Below, in pieces: positions 11,198 through 21,493 of a stretch of 64,000 nt of DNA. The number at the start of each line of letters is the position of its first letter. The stretch's first letter is position 1. The stretch is from Phymatolithon calcareum (Eukaryota; Rhodophyta; Florideophyceae; Hapalidiales), in assembly GCA_977006965.1 (NCBI GenBank), contig OZ345372.1, positions 1,860,001 through 1,924,000 of the forward strand, written 5' to 3'. Both the position numbers and the translations under genes were made by a program. Under the pieces are notes generated by a model, which ran no database searches, was not told where the DNA came from, and worked only from the letters and a program-made list of their open reading frames with translations.

Positions 11198-12632
11198 CTA
11201 TTTTTTCTGTCACTGATTAAAAACTCGTTTTTCTTTCTTCCTTATCTGGAAACTATTGCCTCGTGCTATCTAAGAATGGATGCTGTTGCTGTTCGATCTA
11301 TTTTCTAGTCTTACTTGAAGGTCCCAAAATCAGACATGTCATAAACACGAACGCTTTAGTATGCACTATTAGACAAACGAACAGTTCCTGGTTTTCCAAT
11401 GTAGAAAGTTTGTTTCTGCTAGAAACACACCTCCCCTAGCCAACCTAACGTTCTACCGCGGAGCTCGAGGAAGCTGCGTCTCTGGAAGAAGAGCCTATGT
11501 CCGGTGAAACCCAAAAAAGTCCACGTCGTCAACGTTGTCTACCGAGGCGCGACTACTTTTCAAAACGATCACCAATTTTATTCAGAATTCTTGAACAGAG
11601 CCTGAGATTCTTGGACTCTGTTCAAGAAATGCATATGCCTTGCAGCTAACAAAGCGCGAGTGTCACCGCTTAACTTTAATTAATCTAAAGAGAAAAATAT
11701 GTTCTCTTCTCGCTACAATCCTCATTAGGCCAGTTATTACATGAAGCAAAATAGCTCTGTAGTGAAGTAGGACAATATTTTGGGCATGTGATTAAGAATT
11801 GCGAGGTTAACTGTCTAGCTGTCAAATGGCTAACATCCTCGCTCGTACGCACTTTATGGATTTTCAGGTCATAGTAACGAACAATATACACCCTACATGC
11901 GACAATTCTACGAAAGTACGTCTAATTCATTACGGAGTACGACAACCAATAGTACAAGCAATACAATTGCCTGCTACTCCCTTCTTTCCCGTACTATCTC
12001 TGCTTATCATTAGCCCAGCGAATCTTAATGCAAATTTCGGCGTATTGTTCTTTCCGACTAAAGAGATATTTAAAAACAACGCATACCAGACATACTAAAG
12101 TCTTGTTGGGAAAGTCCCCTTTTCTTCTCTACTGCATGAAATGTCTTTCACAGCCATATCATTTCTGAACTGTCTTCTTCCGCAAATCAAATCATCCTTT
12201 ATTAACTCTCACCATGAGTTAAACAATGACCAACAACTCTGCAGAAACGTTTTTCAAGAGCTACACGAAACGGAACAGATATGTGCTCCGAGCGCCTGCA
12301 ATTACTTCCTCTCAGACATATGGATTACGTTGACCACATGCTTATCTCAAGCTCCGAAATCGAGAGCAGGCATTGGGAGTAACATGTTGGTAATGCAATA
12401 TACTGCAACGTATTGGTACTGCACTACTATTGAGCTGTCATAATCTGTTGCAGTACATATTGGAGTAGCAACAGGTTCGAAGGAAGATCGAAAAGTTTGT
12501 ATATTTGGGTTTTATACGTAAAGTGTTTTGAGGAATGCTCCGTGCTGCAATGTCATTCAACCGACGCCGACGACACTGTCGCTTCGACTTGGTTTATTCA
12601 ACATCACAAGTCGCACGTCTACTCTCAAGGTC
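11198..12632. other. No supported gene
   Basis: Short frames at 11685-12443 on both strands have no recognisable content. This is the 5' flank of the hAT transposase. I looked for hAT terminal repeats here and did not find a convincing pair. Confidence 0.4.
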
Positions 12633-14402
12633 ATGGCTCGCAAACCTACGCAGCAGTTCGTTGAGAAAGCGCTCATGCAAAGAAAGGAAGATACAGTCAA
12701 AAGCATTGCGTCGCGCAAACCAAATCAACCTGATCGTGCTAATGTATCGTGCTTCGTGCTCGAGTGCCCGAGGTTGAATAACTGCAAGAATGGCACGCCA
12801 ATGATATCGTTTCCGAAGGGATGCGGTTGGAGCACCCCGTATTCGGACTTATTCGCATGTGTTGCTGGCGGCGACGAGGAACAGCTGGTTGCTATGTATC
12901 ACGCTGTGCTGGCTGATAAGACTACTCACGATGGTTCCCGAAGTATTTCGTCTTACTTTGATGCTACTTTGTCATCAACCGCTCGCGAAAAGGCAATGTA
13001 CAACTACTTGGACGTCATCATCTCGCTGTCTTTGCCTGTTTCGTACGTTGAGAATTCGAAGTTCCGTGCGTTTGGTGGTTCTGAAGCATTGATTTCGATC
13101 AAAGCGCTGCGTGAAACAATATTCAAGTTGGTTGAAATCGTTGAAATGTCCATAAGGAAGGAGTTGAAAGGAACTTGTGGTACCATCATGCATGATGGCT
13201 GGACCAAGCATGGTTCGCACTACCTCGTCATCTATGCTGTTTTTATGCGAAAGTTCAATCGTACGGTGGATGGACGCATTGTTGAGTTCGAAGAGCTCTC
13301 GATGCCACTGCTGTCTCTTTCTCCAATCGCTAAACGAGACGCCGATGGTGAAATAGAATCTGCGCTCGCAATATCGTTCGACGCAACCACGCATATTCGG
13401 CAACTTGAGCACATTTTTCACTACTATCATGTGAATGTCCACGAGTGGTCAGTATGTCAGATTGCCGACAGCTGTGCGCTTAACAAGAGCCTTGCAAGAA
13501 AAATGGACATCCCCCACGTTGGGTGTTTGAATCACAAACTCGCTCTCGACGTCAATGCGATGGTATCATCTCCCGTTCTCAACAGGACATTAGAAGATGT
13601 GCGTACAACGATGCGTGAATGCAAAAGCAGTATCAAGAACCGTGCATTGCTCTATCGACTAACGAGTTTGTCACCTATCTTGCCTTCCGCTACACGTTGG
13701 TCAGGCCTGTCCGCAATGCTGAACCGTTTCATTTCGATTCGAGATGAACTACAAGAAGTTGCTGACACGGATGGACTTGATTTGATTATATCACGTACGA
13801 ATCGTTTTCGAACGCAGTGCGGAAAGTTATCACATCAACTGAACGAGATTAACGTCGTAACGAAGAAGCTACAAGAAAGAGCTATCACGTTGGAGAATTG
13901 CCGATTTCTTCTTGACACACTCAACGAGACCGTAACGGCACAGACGAATAATCCTGAGTCTCGTTTGTATGGCTGCACACTTCGCGATGAGCATACCAAG
14001 CTACATTCGGTGCATTCCCCGAACTCTGTTTTTGAGTCTGCAGTCGTCAAAATTCAGCGAAACGAAACTGAATCAATGTCGGATGAAGAACGGGCAGCAT
14101 GCGAACATCTAAAATTGGATTCCGGTATTAACGGAAGTGAAGGTGATGGGGAAGAAGAATCCGCATTATCGTTGTTCGAAATATTTAAGAAACGCAAGCG
14201 ACACCGTCAGAACCCTGTTCAGTCGTACATGAACTTAAGATTTATTCTTGGGTCGTTAGCCGAAATTGAGAGGTTGTTCTCTCTTGCAGGAGGTATTCTT
14301 GCCGATAACAGGCACCGAATTACCCCGCTACTGTTTGAGACTCTCTTGTTCTTGAAGGTAAATAGAAGGTATTGGAAAATCATACGGTTGTTAGCGCTAT
14401 GA
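12633..14402 (+). CDS. hAT transposase, nearly intact
   Basis: This is a long single-exon hAT transposase; 12633 is the first ATG in a frame open from 12528. It would cut and rejoin transposon ends in the nucleus. Visible landmarks in order: HDGW (first catalytic Asp, nt about 13193), ADSCALNKSL (second Asp), HVGCLNHKLAL (the C-x-x-H block), ATRWSGLSAML (family Trp), and AEIERLFSLAGGILADNRHR with the catalytic Glu and dimerisation motif. 589 residues is normal. No classical BED finger is visible; the N-terminus has a few Cys only. The reading frame ends at 14402, but a +1 frame continues in coding-like style to a TGA at 14474-14476, so the C-terminus is probably frameshifted. Terminal repeats were not found. 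Confidence 0.85.
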   Translation: MARKPTQQFVEKALMQRKEDTVKSIASRKPNQPDRANVSCFVLECPRLNNCKNGTPMISFPKGCGWSTPYSDLFACVAGGDEEQLVAMYHAVLADKTTHDGSRSISSYFDATLSSTAREKAMYNYLDVIISLSLPVSYVENSKFRAFGGSEALISIKALRETIFKLVEIVEMSIRKELKGTCGTIMHDGWTKHGSHYLVIYAVFMRKFNRTVDGRIVEFEELSMPLLSLSPIAKRDADGEIESALAISFDATTHIRQLEHIFHYYHVNVHEWSVCQIADSCALNKSLARKMDIPHVGCLNHKLALDVNAMVSSPVLNRTLEDVRTTMRECKSSIKNRALLYRLTSLSPILPSATRWSGLSAMLNRFISIRDELQEVADTDGLDLIISRTNRFRTQCGKLSHQLNEINVVTKKLQERAITLENCRFLLDTLNETVTAQTNNPESRLYGCTLRDEHTKLHSVHSPNSVFESAVVKIQRNETESMSDEERAACEHLKLDSGINGSEGDGEEESALSLFEIFKKRKRHRQNPVQSYMNLRFILGSLAEIERLFSLAGGILADNRHRITPLLFETLLFLKVNRRYWKIIRLLAL

Positions 14403-14476
14403 GCAATGCACGCAGTGCCCGTATCTCTGAACGAATGGATGAAGATGCGGAACAACAAAATCTGATAGATATGTGA

Positions 14477-14847
14477 GGCACTCCTTTCACTCCTAAAATA
14501 CTTTGCTAGATGTATTGCTTTCCTTCTTGTCTCTCCAATAAAGTGCAACATGTTGCTCCCAAGGCCTGATCGAGAGTACACGAAACCTATATTGTGTCGT
14601 GTACAGTGTGTTGAGCCCTAATCGAGTATTGATATTTCCTGGGACCCTAATGAGGATACCCAGGCAATAATGTCCCGGTAACTGTACTATTGTAGAGTAC
14701 GTTCAGAGTGGGTAAAAATTAGTACTTAAGGCAGACAAGCGTCGCCTTGTTCAATAAACTGGCAAGAATCCGATTGAACACGACCTTCTTGATTACAACC
14801 ACAACAGGATTGATCATTGACTCGAAGACCCACTGCACAGCACAATA
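14477..14847. other. No supported gene
   Basis: Spacer between the hAT gene and the Uma2-like gene. Nothing recognised. Confidence 0.4.
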
Positions 14848-15939
14848 ATGAGCGCGCCCGCTTCGAACAAGGATAAGGCACCCGGAAGAGCTGAAAACGC
14901 CGTACCAAGCTAAACCCAAAACTTTGGAAAGCTCATCGACGAAGGCACTTGGCCTCCCGGATCCCTGCATCTTGCACCTTGCTCGTGGGCGCGTTATCTT
15001 GACCTGCCGCAAAAAGCCGATGACCGATACGAACTTGTAGAGGGTATACTATTTCTGCGGGAGATAGGCGACCTGGAGCATGAACGGATTCAACATTTCC
15101 TAAAGGCGCAACTCACCATTGGGTACATGGAGCACAGGATCAATGTCCGCGGGCTCACAGAGGCACGAGTGGATATTCCCATTGCGAAATCAGCCCTTCC
15201 CGCCCGCACTTCCCCTCGATCCCAGTCTTCGTCAGAGTCCTCGAGCTCAAGCCCGGATCAGCGGTCAAGCCGCAGCTGCCGCATTGCCGATGTGGCGATC
15301 TCAACATTCGTAAGCTCTGAGGAGGAGCGGAATCTGTCGCCAATATCGAAAAAAGTGCGATACCCTCTTCACAAGGCGCCACCACTCGTGGTGGTCGAGA
15401 TTACAAGCAGCGATAAGAGCCGCCATGAGGACGTGTATGTCAAATGGATTGAGTACGCGCGTCGGGACATCAAAGAGTATGTTGTTATTGATCGTGTTGA
15501 ACAATGTGTTACAGTGGGAAACCTGAACGGAACTGCCACCCGCACGCCGTCTGCAGATCCCAAGGTTTCCCCCGGCCGTATGCCAACGCGGTCTCGGCGT
15601 CGCACTATGTATGCGCGAACATGCTTCAGAGGCGAAGAGATTGTAGATTGCACTTTCTTTCGTGATCTCGGTATCTCCGCAGCAACGATGCTGAACCCTC
15701 CTCTTGGAGAAGAGGTGCTCTCCAGAAACTTTGATGAACTGCGAAGGGAGAAAGACCAGGCAATTCAGCGGGCTCAAAATGCAGAAGAAAAAGTGAATCG
15801 CCTGAAACGCGAGATGGACCCGGAAGAACAATCCAATCAGAAGAGCGGTCAATCTTCCACAAAACATGAGCGAGATCAGTCGAACAGAACCAAACGATCG
15901 AGCGGGGCATCGCCCAAACCAAAGAAACACCGCAAATAG
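14848..15939 (+). pseudogene. Uma2-type PD-(D/E)XK nuclease, nuclear tail
   Basis: Matches the Uma2 (DUF820) family, PD-(D/E)XK-fold putative endonucleases abundant in cyanobacteria. Landmarks: ARYLDLPQKADDRYELVEG (family N-terminal block), RIADVAIS (catalytic Asp of the P-D-V motif), PPLVVVEITSS (catalytic Glu), KWIEYARRDIKEYVVID (conserved helix-strand), and FRGEEIVDCTFFRDLGI (the family C-terminal block). A Ser-rich insert lies before the Asp block and a basic insert after the Glu block. Unusually, it ends with a charged helix (DQAIQRAQNAEEKVNRLKRE) and a basic tail ending KPKKHRK, which looks like a coiled coil plus nuclear localisation signal. The ATG at 14848 is separated from the domain by a TAA at 14911 in the same frame, so the gene is either broken by a point change or uses a tiny intron or a different start. 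The 3' third is copied at 40,987-41,298. Confidence 0.7.
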
Positions 15940-17283
15940 AGAACCTGAGGCCATTGTCCTCGTTGTGTTGGCTGTCGACGAAAACGAAAGTGCGGAGAAG
16001 ATGACAAATTTTCACTTTCATCGATACGTAATCCATACAAAGCTCCGTCTGTCTCCTGTCCCTGCTGGTTCACATGGCTTTCGGCCCATGACCGTGACTG
16101 TGGCAGATGCGATAGCACTGCGGGCGTCGAAGCCCGCCCGCGGCACTGGCACTGCAGAGGGCTAAATGCTGCCGATGGCGGGCGTCCATCCTCGATATTT
16201 TGGTTAGATGATTAGAACAGTGTCAAGATTAAGTCACCATTCTATTTTAGTGCAATGAATATTCAGTTGCGTATATTCTCGGATATCGAGAGATCCAAAA
16301 TGGCCGCACACAGTATCTCAACTTCAACACTCGTAGGCTTGCATTTCCGCGCGTTTCTCGTAACATTTTATACCGATAGCAGCTCATTCTCTCGAATGTT
16401 CGTATAGCAAAACGCATTTTTTGTGAGGAAATGCATGGGAGAAAGCGTTATTCGGGAGGTGATTGAGCTGGACGACAAGCACACTGCAAATGAGACACAG
16501 CTGAACGTTGAGGCAAGCTCTTCCACGAGAGCCTAATAAGTTTACTTCGGAAGAACAGCTGTATTGCGGAAGGCCATGAAGAGGATAGATGCTCTCCGCG
16601 CACATTGGGCAATCTCCGTCGCTCAGCATCTCGCGCTGGAGTCGCATCGTTAGACTATGGAGACTTTGTGGACCATCACGCGACATACAGTGGTGCGTCT
16701 TTGCAGCGCAAAGTGTCGACCGCAACTCTGGGCCAGAAGGCTTGGCTGGATGGTAGTGCGTCCAATATGCACGCCACGACTGCATCACAGCCGGATACGG
16801 AGCATTCGATACTAATGAAAAAGAGTCGCGACGACGTGTTCGAAAAGGAGCGGTACGCATCCTGTCCTTAGAGGATATCAAGAGAACTGTTGACTATCAC
16901 ATGGTTGTGAATAGCGCACTTGTTGACAATGAATTCTCAAATGTCGAGCTTCCCGTATGACCCGCAATATTCTCACGAGTGAGTCACAGCGATCCAGCAC
17001 GACACAGCGCTATGGCACGATTTGTGGCGTCTTGCCTGAAGTCAATAAAGCGGGAGGAGTGCTCTGTTCGATGGCTTGTGTCGTTCTCGGCAAGATTTGG
17101 GTCGTAATGGCTTGTTGATATCAAAGATTTGTACATCGCTTACAAAAAGGAATTCCAGCGAATCAAAAGGAGGACATCCCGAATTCTTACAGTTCTAGCA
17201 TCTGCACATACAACTCAAGAGTCAGTGGACGATAATGGATCCACTGAGAAGTTTGTGACTCTGCATTCACCAGATCACATATT
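15626..17283. repeat. Segment duplicated at 41,005-43,857
   Basis: The Uma2 tail and the following 1.3 kb recur at 41,005-43,857 with high identity; the other copy is interrupted by a LINE. This copy is the uninterrupted (empty-site) version: it reads straight through ACATGGCTTTCGGC at 16072-16085. The last part (about 17150-17283) also occurs inverted at 53,083-53,216. Confidence 0.85.
16384..16881 (-). pseudogene. Possible LINE C-terminal zinc region
   Basis: A minus-strand frame reads LTMRLQREMLSDGDCPMCAE and then a His and a Cys at spacing C-x2-C-x8-H-x6-C, which resembles the zinc site near the end of many LINE ORF2 proteins. The same frame is present, slightly broken, in the duplicate at 43,463-42,966. 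A plus-strand frame (16605-16871) is also kept in both copies, so frame conservation does not settle the strand. Low confidence. Confidence 0.3.
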
Positions 17284-17299
17284 CAGCACTGACCTAGTA

Positions 17300-17704
17300 C
17301 AATTCCATGATGATCAAATCCTGATCATACACCGATGCATGCTTCCAATGAACGGCAACTTCGATAAAATATTATGCTTTTGGATGCAAGAGGCGAGTAT
17401 CAGCGACGCAGCAAAATTGCTGTGCATCAACTTAGATCTCTCGGTCTCTCATTACGGGGGCTTAGCCCCTTGAAAGCAGTCAAGACATACAAGGCGTTGA
17501 TACAACCAAAGTGGGAGTACGCCATGCACCTGACACCATGGACGCCAAGCGTACACACAGCTATTACAGAAGTGGAGAAGACATTTTTCACAAAGTGTTT
17601 GGCCTAGTCGCAAAAAACCGAACCGCCAGGCTTCGCCTTCTTTGCCGTGCACACAATGCAGAAAACAGGAGACTTTTTTTAGCGCTCCGAATGCTGGAGC
17701 GAGC
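17300..17704 (+). pseudogene. LINE reverse transcriptase fragment
   Basis: Reads LKAVKTYKALIQPKWEYAMH and then a frame-shifted continuation. It is the homologue of the part of the LINE at 41,446-42,474 just after the RT palm. A better preserved copy is at 53,313-53,693. Here the frame breaks near 17600 after FFTKCLA. Confidence 0.65.
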
Positions 17705-17934
17705 GCGAGCAATTGCACACCTCGCAAAAAGGGGGGAAACTAACCGACACTAGACTAATATTACGTTGAGTTTTAGTCGGCGTCTGCGATAAATCCGTTG
17801 GTTCCTCTTGGAAGAGTCGTTCACAATACTGTGTTGTCAGTGTCGGTGGATAGATCACAAGGAGTCGTTATAGAGCTCCTAGGTCGATGGTGATAATGTC
17901 GTTCATTACACCCCTGCAAAATTGCGTGTCTACA
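17705..17934 (-). repeat. LTR-like repeat, copy 1
   Basis: About 230 bp, highly similar to 20743-20972 and 53645-53874. It contains A-run plus G-run (CAAAAAGGGGGG) and CCTAGGTCGATGG. It lies immediately downstream of the chromodomain ORF on the minus strand, where a 3' LTR belongs. Confidence 0.6.
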
Positions 17935-17959
17935 CAGCCCCATACACTCGAAGAGTGTA

Positions 17960-18520
17960 TTAATCATTGATTTGCAATGCTTGCTTGGCCTTCTTTGCCA
18001 GCTTTTTCTTGCATGTGCTCGACAAAAATGCTGCAAGCTCGTCGGGTACATCTTCATGAAGTTCTTCAATCTTCTGCCGCGTCCAATCGTTTTTTTCCGG
18101 CAAACCTGACCACTGAACTTGAACGAAGATTCCATCTGGTGCTTCTCCTATATCCACGAGTTTTTCGATCATCTCATACTTAGTCTCAGAGTGTTCTGCT
18201 TGTTTAGTCAGCTCATTGGTTGCCTTTTTTCGGTCAACATCAGCACGGTACAATTGCATTCTGCTGGCATGGACCCGATCCGTTTTCCCATCCACTATGC
18301 TTGTCACATCGTAGACCAATTCGCTGACAATTGTAGTCACTCGCTTAGGACCGATCCATTTGAACTGCAGTTTGTGCTTCTTCTTCTTGCCGTCCGGAAC
18401 ACGTAAAACCACAAAATCGCCTAATTGAAATTGGTGACTCACGATGTTCGTGTTTTTGTTGTGTTGCTTGATTTGCTTCAACCGATTCTTGCTGACTTTT
18501 TCCGCGACGTCTTTGTGCAT
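17960..18520 (-). pseudogene. Integrase C-terminus with chromodomain-like end
   Basis: The N-terminal part matches the Ty3 integrase C-terminal GPY/F-like region (FQLGDFVVLRVPDG, then FKWIGPKRV). The last 80 residues contain YEMIEKLVDIGEAPDG, FVQVQWSGLPEKNDWT and an acidic helix, the pattern of a chromodomain (Y-x-V-E-x-I ... Y-L-V-K-W-x-G ... W-E). Chromoviral integrases use such a domain to target chromatin. The stop is at 17960, 26 bp from the LTR-like repeat. It is separated from the upstream integrase core by a stop at 18560. Confidence 0.65.
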
Positions 18521-18559
18521 GTTCTCGATTGAAGACTGGAGTGTGTTAATCTCCAGTAA

Positions 18560-19476
18560 TTACATAGCCCTTGCCTTTTCAATGCTTCTCATATTCTCAT
18601 CATGTGCCTCAGAGTCAATGATTAGTTGTGTGCGCGTTGGCTTGATACCAGTCATGACTTGAAGCGGACTTCTGTATGTTCCATCGGTGTTGGAACCCAG
18701 CCTCTTGAGGGGACATTCGTTGATAATTGTCATCAACATGCCTGTCACCGCAGTCCAATCCTGGGGCGCAAGTTTCGATTCGGATAAAAGAGCGTTGCAA
18801 GCAGCAAGCAGAGTTCGCATTACTCTTCCCACGGTTCCGTTCACCCACGAGGATATGCTACCGTGAATGAGTGTCTAATTTTTTGGATATCGGCGAGATT
18901 TTCCACCACAACGTTCTTGAAATGAGATCCTTGGTCGGATACCCAGTTGTTCATAACAGTGAATGTGCGCATCCACCGTGCCAGTTATTCAGCTGCTGTG
19001 TCCGCATTTGAAGCGACGGATGGACAGAGCCATACATAGGACGACAAATCGTTCTTGATAACGAAAAGGTATTTGTGCCCGGTAGTACTTGGACCCATAT
19101 ACAAAAAATCGAAATGTATAACTTCGTTGGGCTCATTTCCGTGTAATACCGATGAAAGTGGGCGTGGGATCTTGGTACCGCTTTTCGATATGATGCAGTG
19201 AATGCACTTCTTCACGAACTCCTTGCAATCATTGACAATTGAGCCCCACCAAAACTTCTCTTTCAAAGCTCTGCTTGTTGAGTCGAATCTTCTGTGTCCA
19301 CCAGCACCGCAATGTGCTACAGTCAGAAGTTTAAGCTGGAGTTCGATTGATTCATCTGGGATCCAAACTTGTTCGCTTAGATAGTACAGATACCCTTCCT
19401 TCTTTGCCGCTTTTGCGGGCCTTGATTTTTCATGTTTCTTCTGTTCCGCGATGACCATTTGTCTTGTTGGACACAC
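18560..19476 (-). pseudogene. Ty3-like integrase core, E to G
   Basis: 19476-18985 holds the H2C2 zinc site (AHCGAGGHRRFD, then KKCIHC) and VIHFDFLYMG with the first catalytic Asp. Beyond a broken junction, VSDQGSHFKN (near 18930) gives the second Asp. In 18844-18560 the block that normally contains the catalytic Glu (NGTVE-x-x-x-K) reads NGTVGRVMRTLL, so the Glu is replaced by Gly. With stops and the missing Glu the enzyme cannot be active. Confidence 0.75.
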
Positions 19477-19497
19477 AAAATCTTCGCTGAAAGGTGA

Positions 19498-19947
19498 TTA
19501 CACGATATTGTTCTCCATCGATGTTTCAGAAACCCTGCGGCTCATGATTCTCGCAAAAGATCCTTCAAGGTACTGTTTTTCTTCGATAAGATCATTAGCT
19601 TGCACAGCACCTTCATATCGATCACATGCTGCTTCGAGGACGCCTTTTGCGTCCAGTACCAGTGCTTCGAGTATTGGTCGTCCAAGTAGAGGCTCCTTAA
19701 CCTCTTGATTTGCAACCTGCCACACCATTCCTCGTATTGTAAGCGTTTTTGAATGACGGATGAAGAGTTCTGTCGTAACTTTCACCTCCTTATTGCCGGA
19801 GATATAGATAGGTTCCTCCTCTGAATTGGTTGCTGCTGCCAATCCATATTTGCGTTCATTTTGGAACGTCTTTGTTTCAATCCGGGCTCCGGTTGCCGGC
19901 CTTGAATTCTTCTGTTCCGCGAATTTCATTTGTGTTGATTGCCACAC
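19498..19947 (-). pseudogene. Ty3-like protease region
   Basis: The ORF resembles the region around a retroviral-type aspartyl protease in Ty3-like polyproteins: a strand-rich middle and GRPILEALVLDAKGVLEA, which resembles the LG-x-x-x-L-x-x-L-G-x-D end of the family. The catalytic D-S/T-G is not visible, so the front half may be lost. The following 160 bp (19959-20097) repeat the start of this ORF. Confidence 0.5.
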
Positions 19948-20097
19948 AAATCTTCGCTGACCTTCACCTCCTTATTGCCGGAGATATAGAAGGGTTCCTT
20001 CAGTGAATTGGTTGCTGCTGCCAATCCATATTTGCGTTCATTTTAGAACGCCTTTGTTTCAATTCGGGCTTCGGTTGCCCGCCTTGATTTTTCATCT
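19785..20097. repeat. Imperfect tandem duplication
   Basis: 19785-19958 and 19960-20097 are about 85-90% alike over roughly 140 bp (both hold TTATTGCCGGAGATATAGA and TTGGTTGCTGCTGCCAATCC). Part of the same word set (GGCCTTGA...TTCTGTTCCGCGA) recurs at 19419-19453. This suggests slippage or template switching during the deletion of RT. Confidence 0.7.
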
Positions 20098-20119
20098 TCC
20101 TTGCAACAATCGCAGTCGC

Positions 20120-20593
20120 TTAGGAAGTAAACTCCAGAATCCTTGCCTCCGCTTGTTCGATGTGCATTGGCATTCGAAGACTGTGTAAAGCCTTATCTAT
20201 GATTTCCGGGTATACCTGTTCATCTTCATTCTTCTGCACCAAACCTTCAATAAAGTTTTGAATATCGTTCGATGTCAGAGCTCCAGCTGTTTTAGCTCTG
20301 AAGAACATAAACTCGAGAAGGCTCCTGTTTATTGGCACCTTGTAAGATGCCACCGTCAGCGCCGGGACTTCCTTCTTCTTCTCGTTGACCTCATCTTCGT
20401 ACAGTTTCCTCTCGTTCAAAAACCCTGTCAGAACTATTGGGTCGAGACTTCGTAATATCGGGTGGTTCACGGCTTGGAATAGCGCGGCGATTGGTTGCCG
20501 ATCGGTAGGTTGCGCCGACGAATCACTTCCACTTTCCATGGTTCGATGGTCATCCATTTCCAAATCAAACTTGAAAAATCTTCGTCTTAACAC
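20120..20593 (-). pseudogene. Ty3-like gag N-terminus
   Basis: 157 residues. The block HPILRSLDPIVLTGFLNER followed by a charged Y-E-x-E-V helix resembles the opening of gag proteins of Ty3-like elements of oomycetes and algae. The nucleocapsid zinc knuckle is absent. Likely first ORF of the element; ATG near 20593 or, better, the second Met at 20557. Confidence 0.5.
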
Positions 20594-20742
20594 TCAGACA
20601 TTCTCCTGCAGGAAAGAAATTTCTGTAATCTCTGGGAGTGAAAAGATAAGGATTGGGGTTTATCTTGAAAAGGGGTGATGCCTCTGTGATGTGATGCCTC
20701 CATCTAAGATGCGATCAGAATCGCAGCTTAAATAGGGCGGTG

Positions 20743-20972
20743 GCGAGCAATTGCACACCCTGCAAAAAGGGGGGGCACTAACCGACGCTAGACTAATATT
20801 ACGTTGACTGTTAGTCGGCGTCTGCGATAAATCCGTTGGTTCCTCTTGGAAGAGCCGTTCACGATACTGTGTTGTCAGTGTCGGTGGATAGATCACAAGG
20901 AGTCGTTATAGAGCTCCTAGGTCGATGGTGATAATGTCGTTCATTACACCCCTGCAACATTGCGTGTCTGCA
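20743..20972 (-). repeat. LTR-like repeat, copy 2
   Basis: Partner of 17705-17934. To its left (20620-20742) lies a segment with GCTTAAATAG that recurs, diverged, at 21281-21390 and 54182-54303. To its right lies a 310-bp segment shared with 53,875-54,181. So the LTR unit is nested among relatives. Confidence 0.6.
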
Positions 20973-21390
20973 AACTGAGGCGACTGAAAAGTGAAGTACC
21001 GGAGCCAGGAGATTACGGTTAGATCTCTAGCGACACCCCTCGCTTCGTCCAATGTGTTGCAGAGACTGTGAGAAGTATTTTGGCGTCCCGGGTCTCTGAG
21101 AATAACGCTGAAGCAGCCGGATGGACTCCAAGTATTGCACCATTCGGTATCAGGTTCATGTGCAGCGAACAACTTTGCTACACATTCTCCGAAATTGAAA
21201 ACAGAAGTTGGTGGGATGAAAAAATGCGAAGCTTGTATATGAGGCTTGTTTGGGAAGTTCAGGCGTATTTGCAGTGTGTAATCACTGGGAGTGAAAACAT
21301 AAGGTTGTGTTTATCCTGAAATGGGGTGATCTCTCTCCATGCGATGATGAGATGCTCCAGACTAAGGATCGCCGCATAAATAGAGCAGGG

Positions 21391-21493
21391 GCGAGAAATT
21401 GCACACCCTGTAAAAGGGGGGGAGCACTAACCGACGCTAGACTAATAATCGCAAGTAGTCTTTACGTAATCACTGAGAGTGTAAGTGTCGCGG
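21391..21493 (-). repeat. Diverged, truncated LTR-like repeat
   Basis: Starts GCGAGAAATTGCACACCCTG, then an A/G run and ACTAACCGACGCTAGAC as in the other copies, but its 3' part is different or missing. The fuller version of this variant is at 54,304-54,436. Confidence 0.55.

Larger units (their letters stand above)
17705..20972 (-). mobile_element. Ty3-like element lacking reverse transcriptase
   Basis: Bounded by direct repeats of about 230 bp (17705-17934 and 20743-20972), which read TGTAGACACGC at their minus-strand start and behave as LTRs. Inside, on the minus strand: gag-like ORF (20593-20120), protease-region ORF (19947-19498), integrase (19476-18560) and an integrase C-terminus with a chromodomain-like end (18520-17960). 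Protease and integrase ORFs almost touch (22 bp), so RT and RNase H have been deleted. A third copy of the repeat with matching outer flanks occurs at 53,645-53,874 without the gag-integrase block. Confidence 0.7.

Noticed and set aside
12081-14720. Terminal inverted repeats for the hAT gene at 12.6 kb
   Set aside because: I compared the flanks by eye for CA[GA]-type ends and 8-bp direct repeats and for the CAAAGCATTGGAA ends of the 25-kb element, but found no convincing pair.
15301-15954. 217-codon antisense ORF over the Uma2-like gene
   Set aside because: Shadow frame; the sense strand has the Uma2 motifs.
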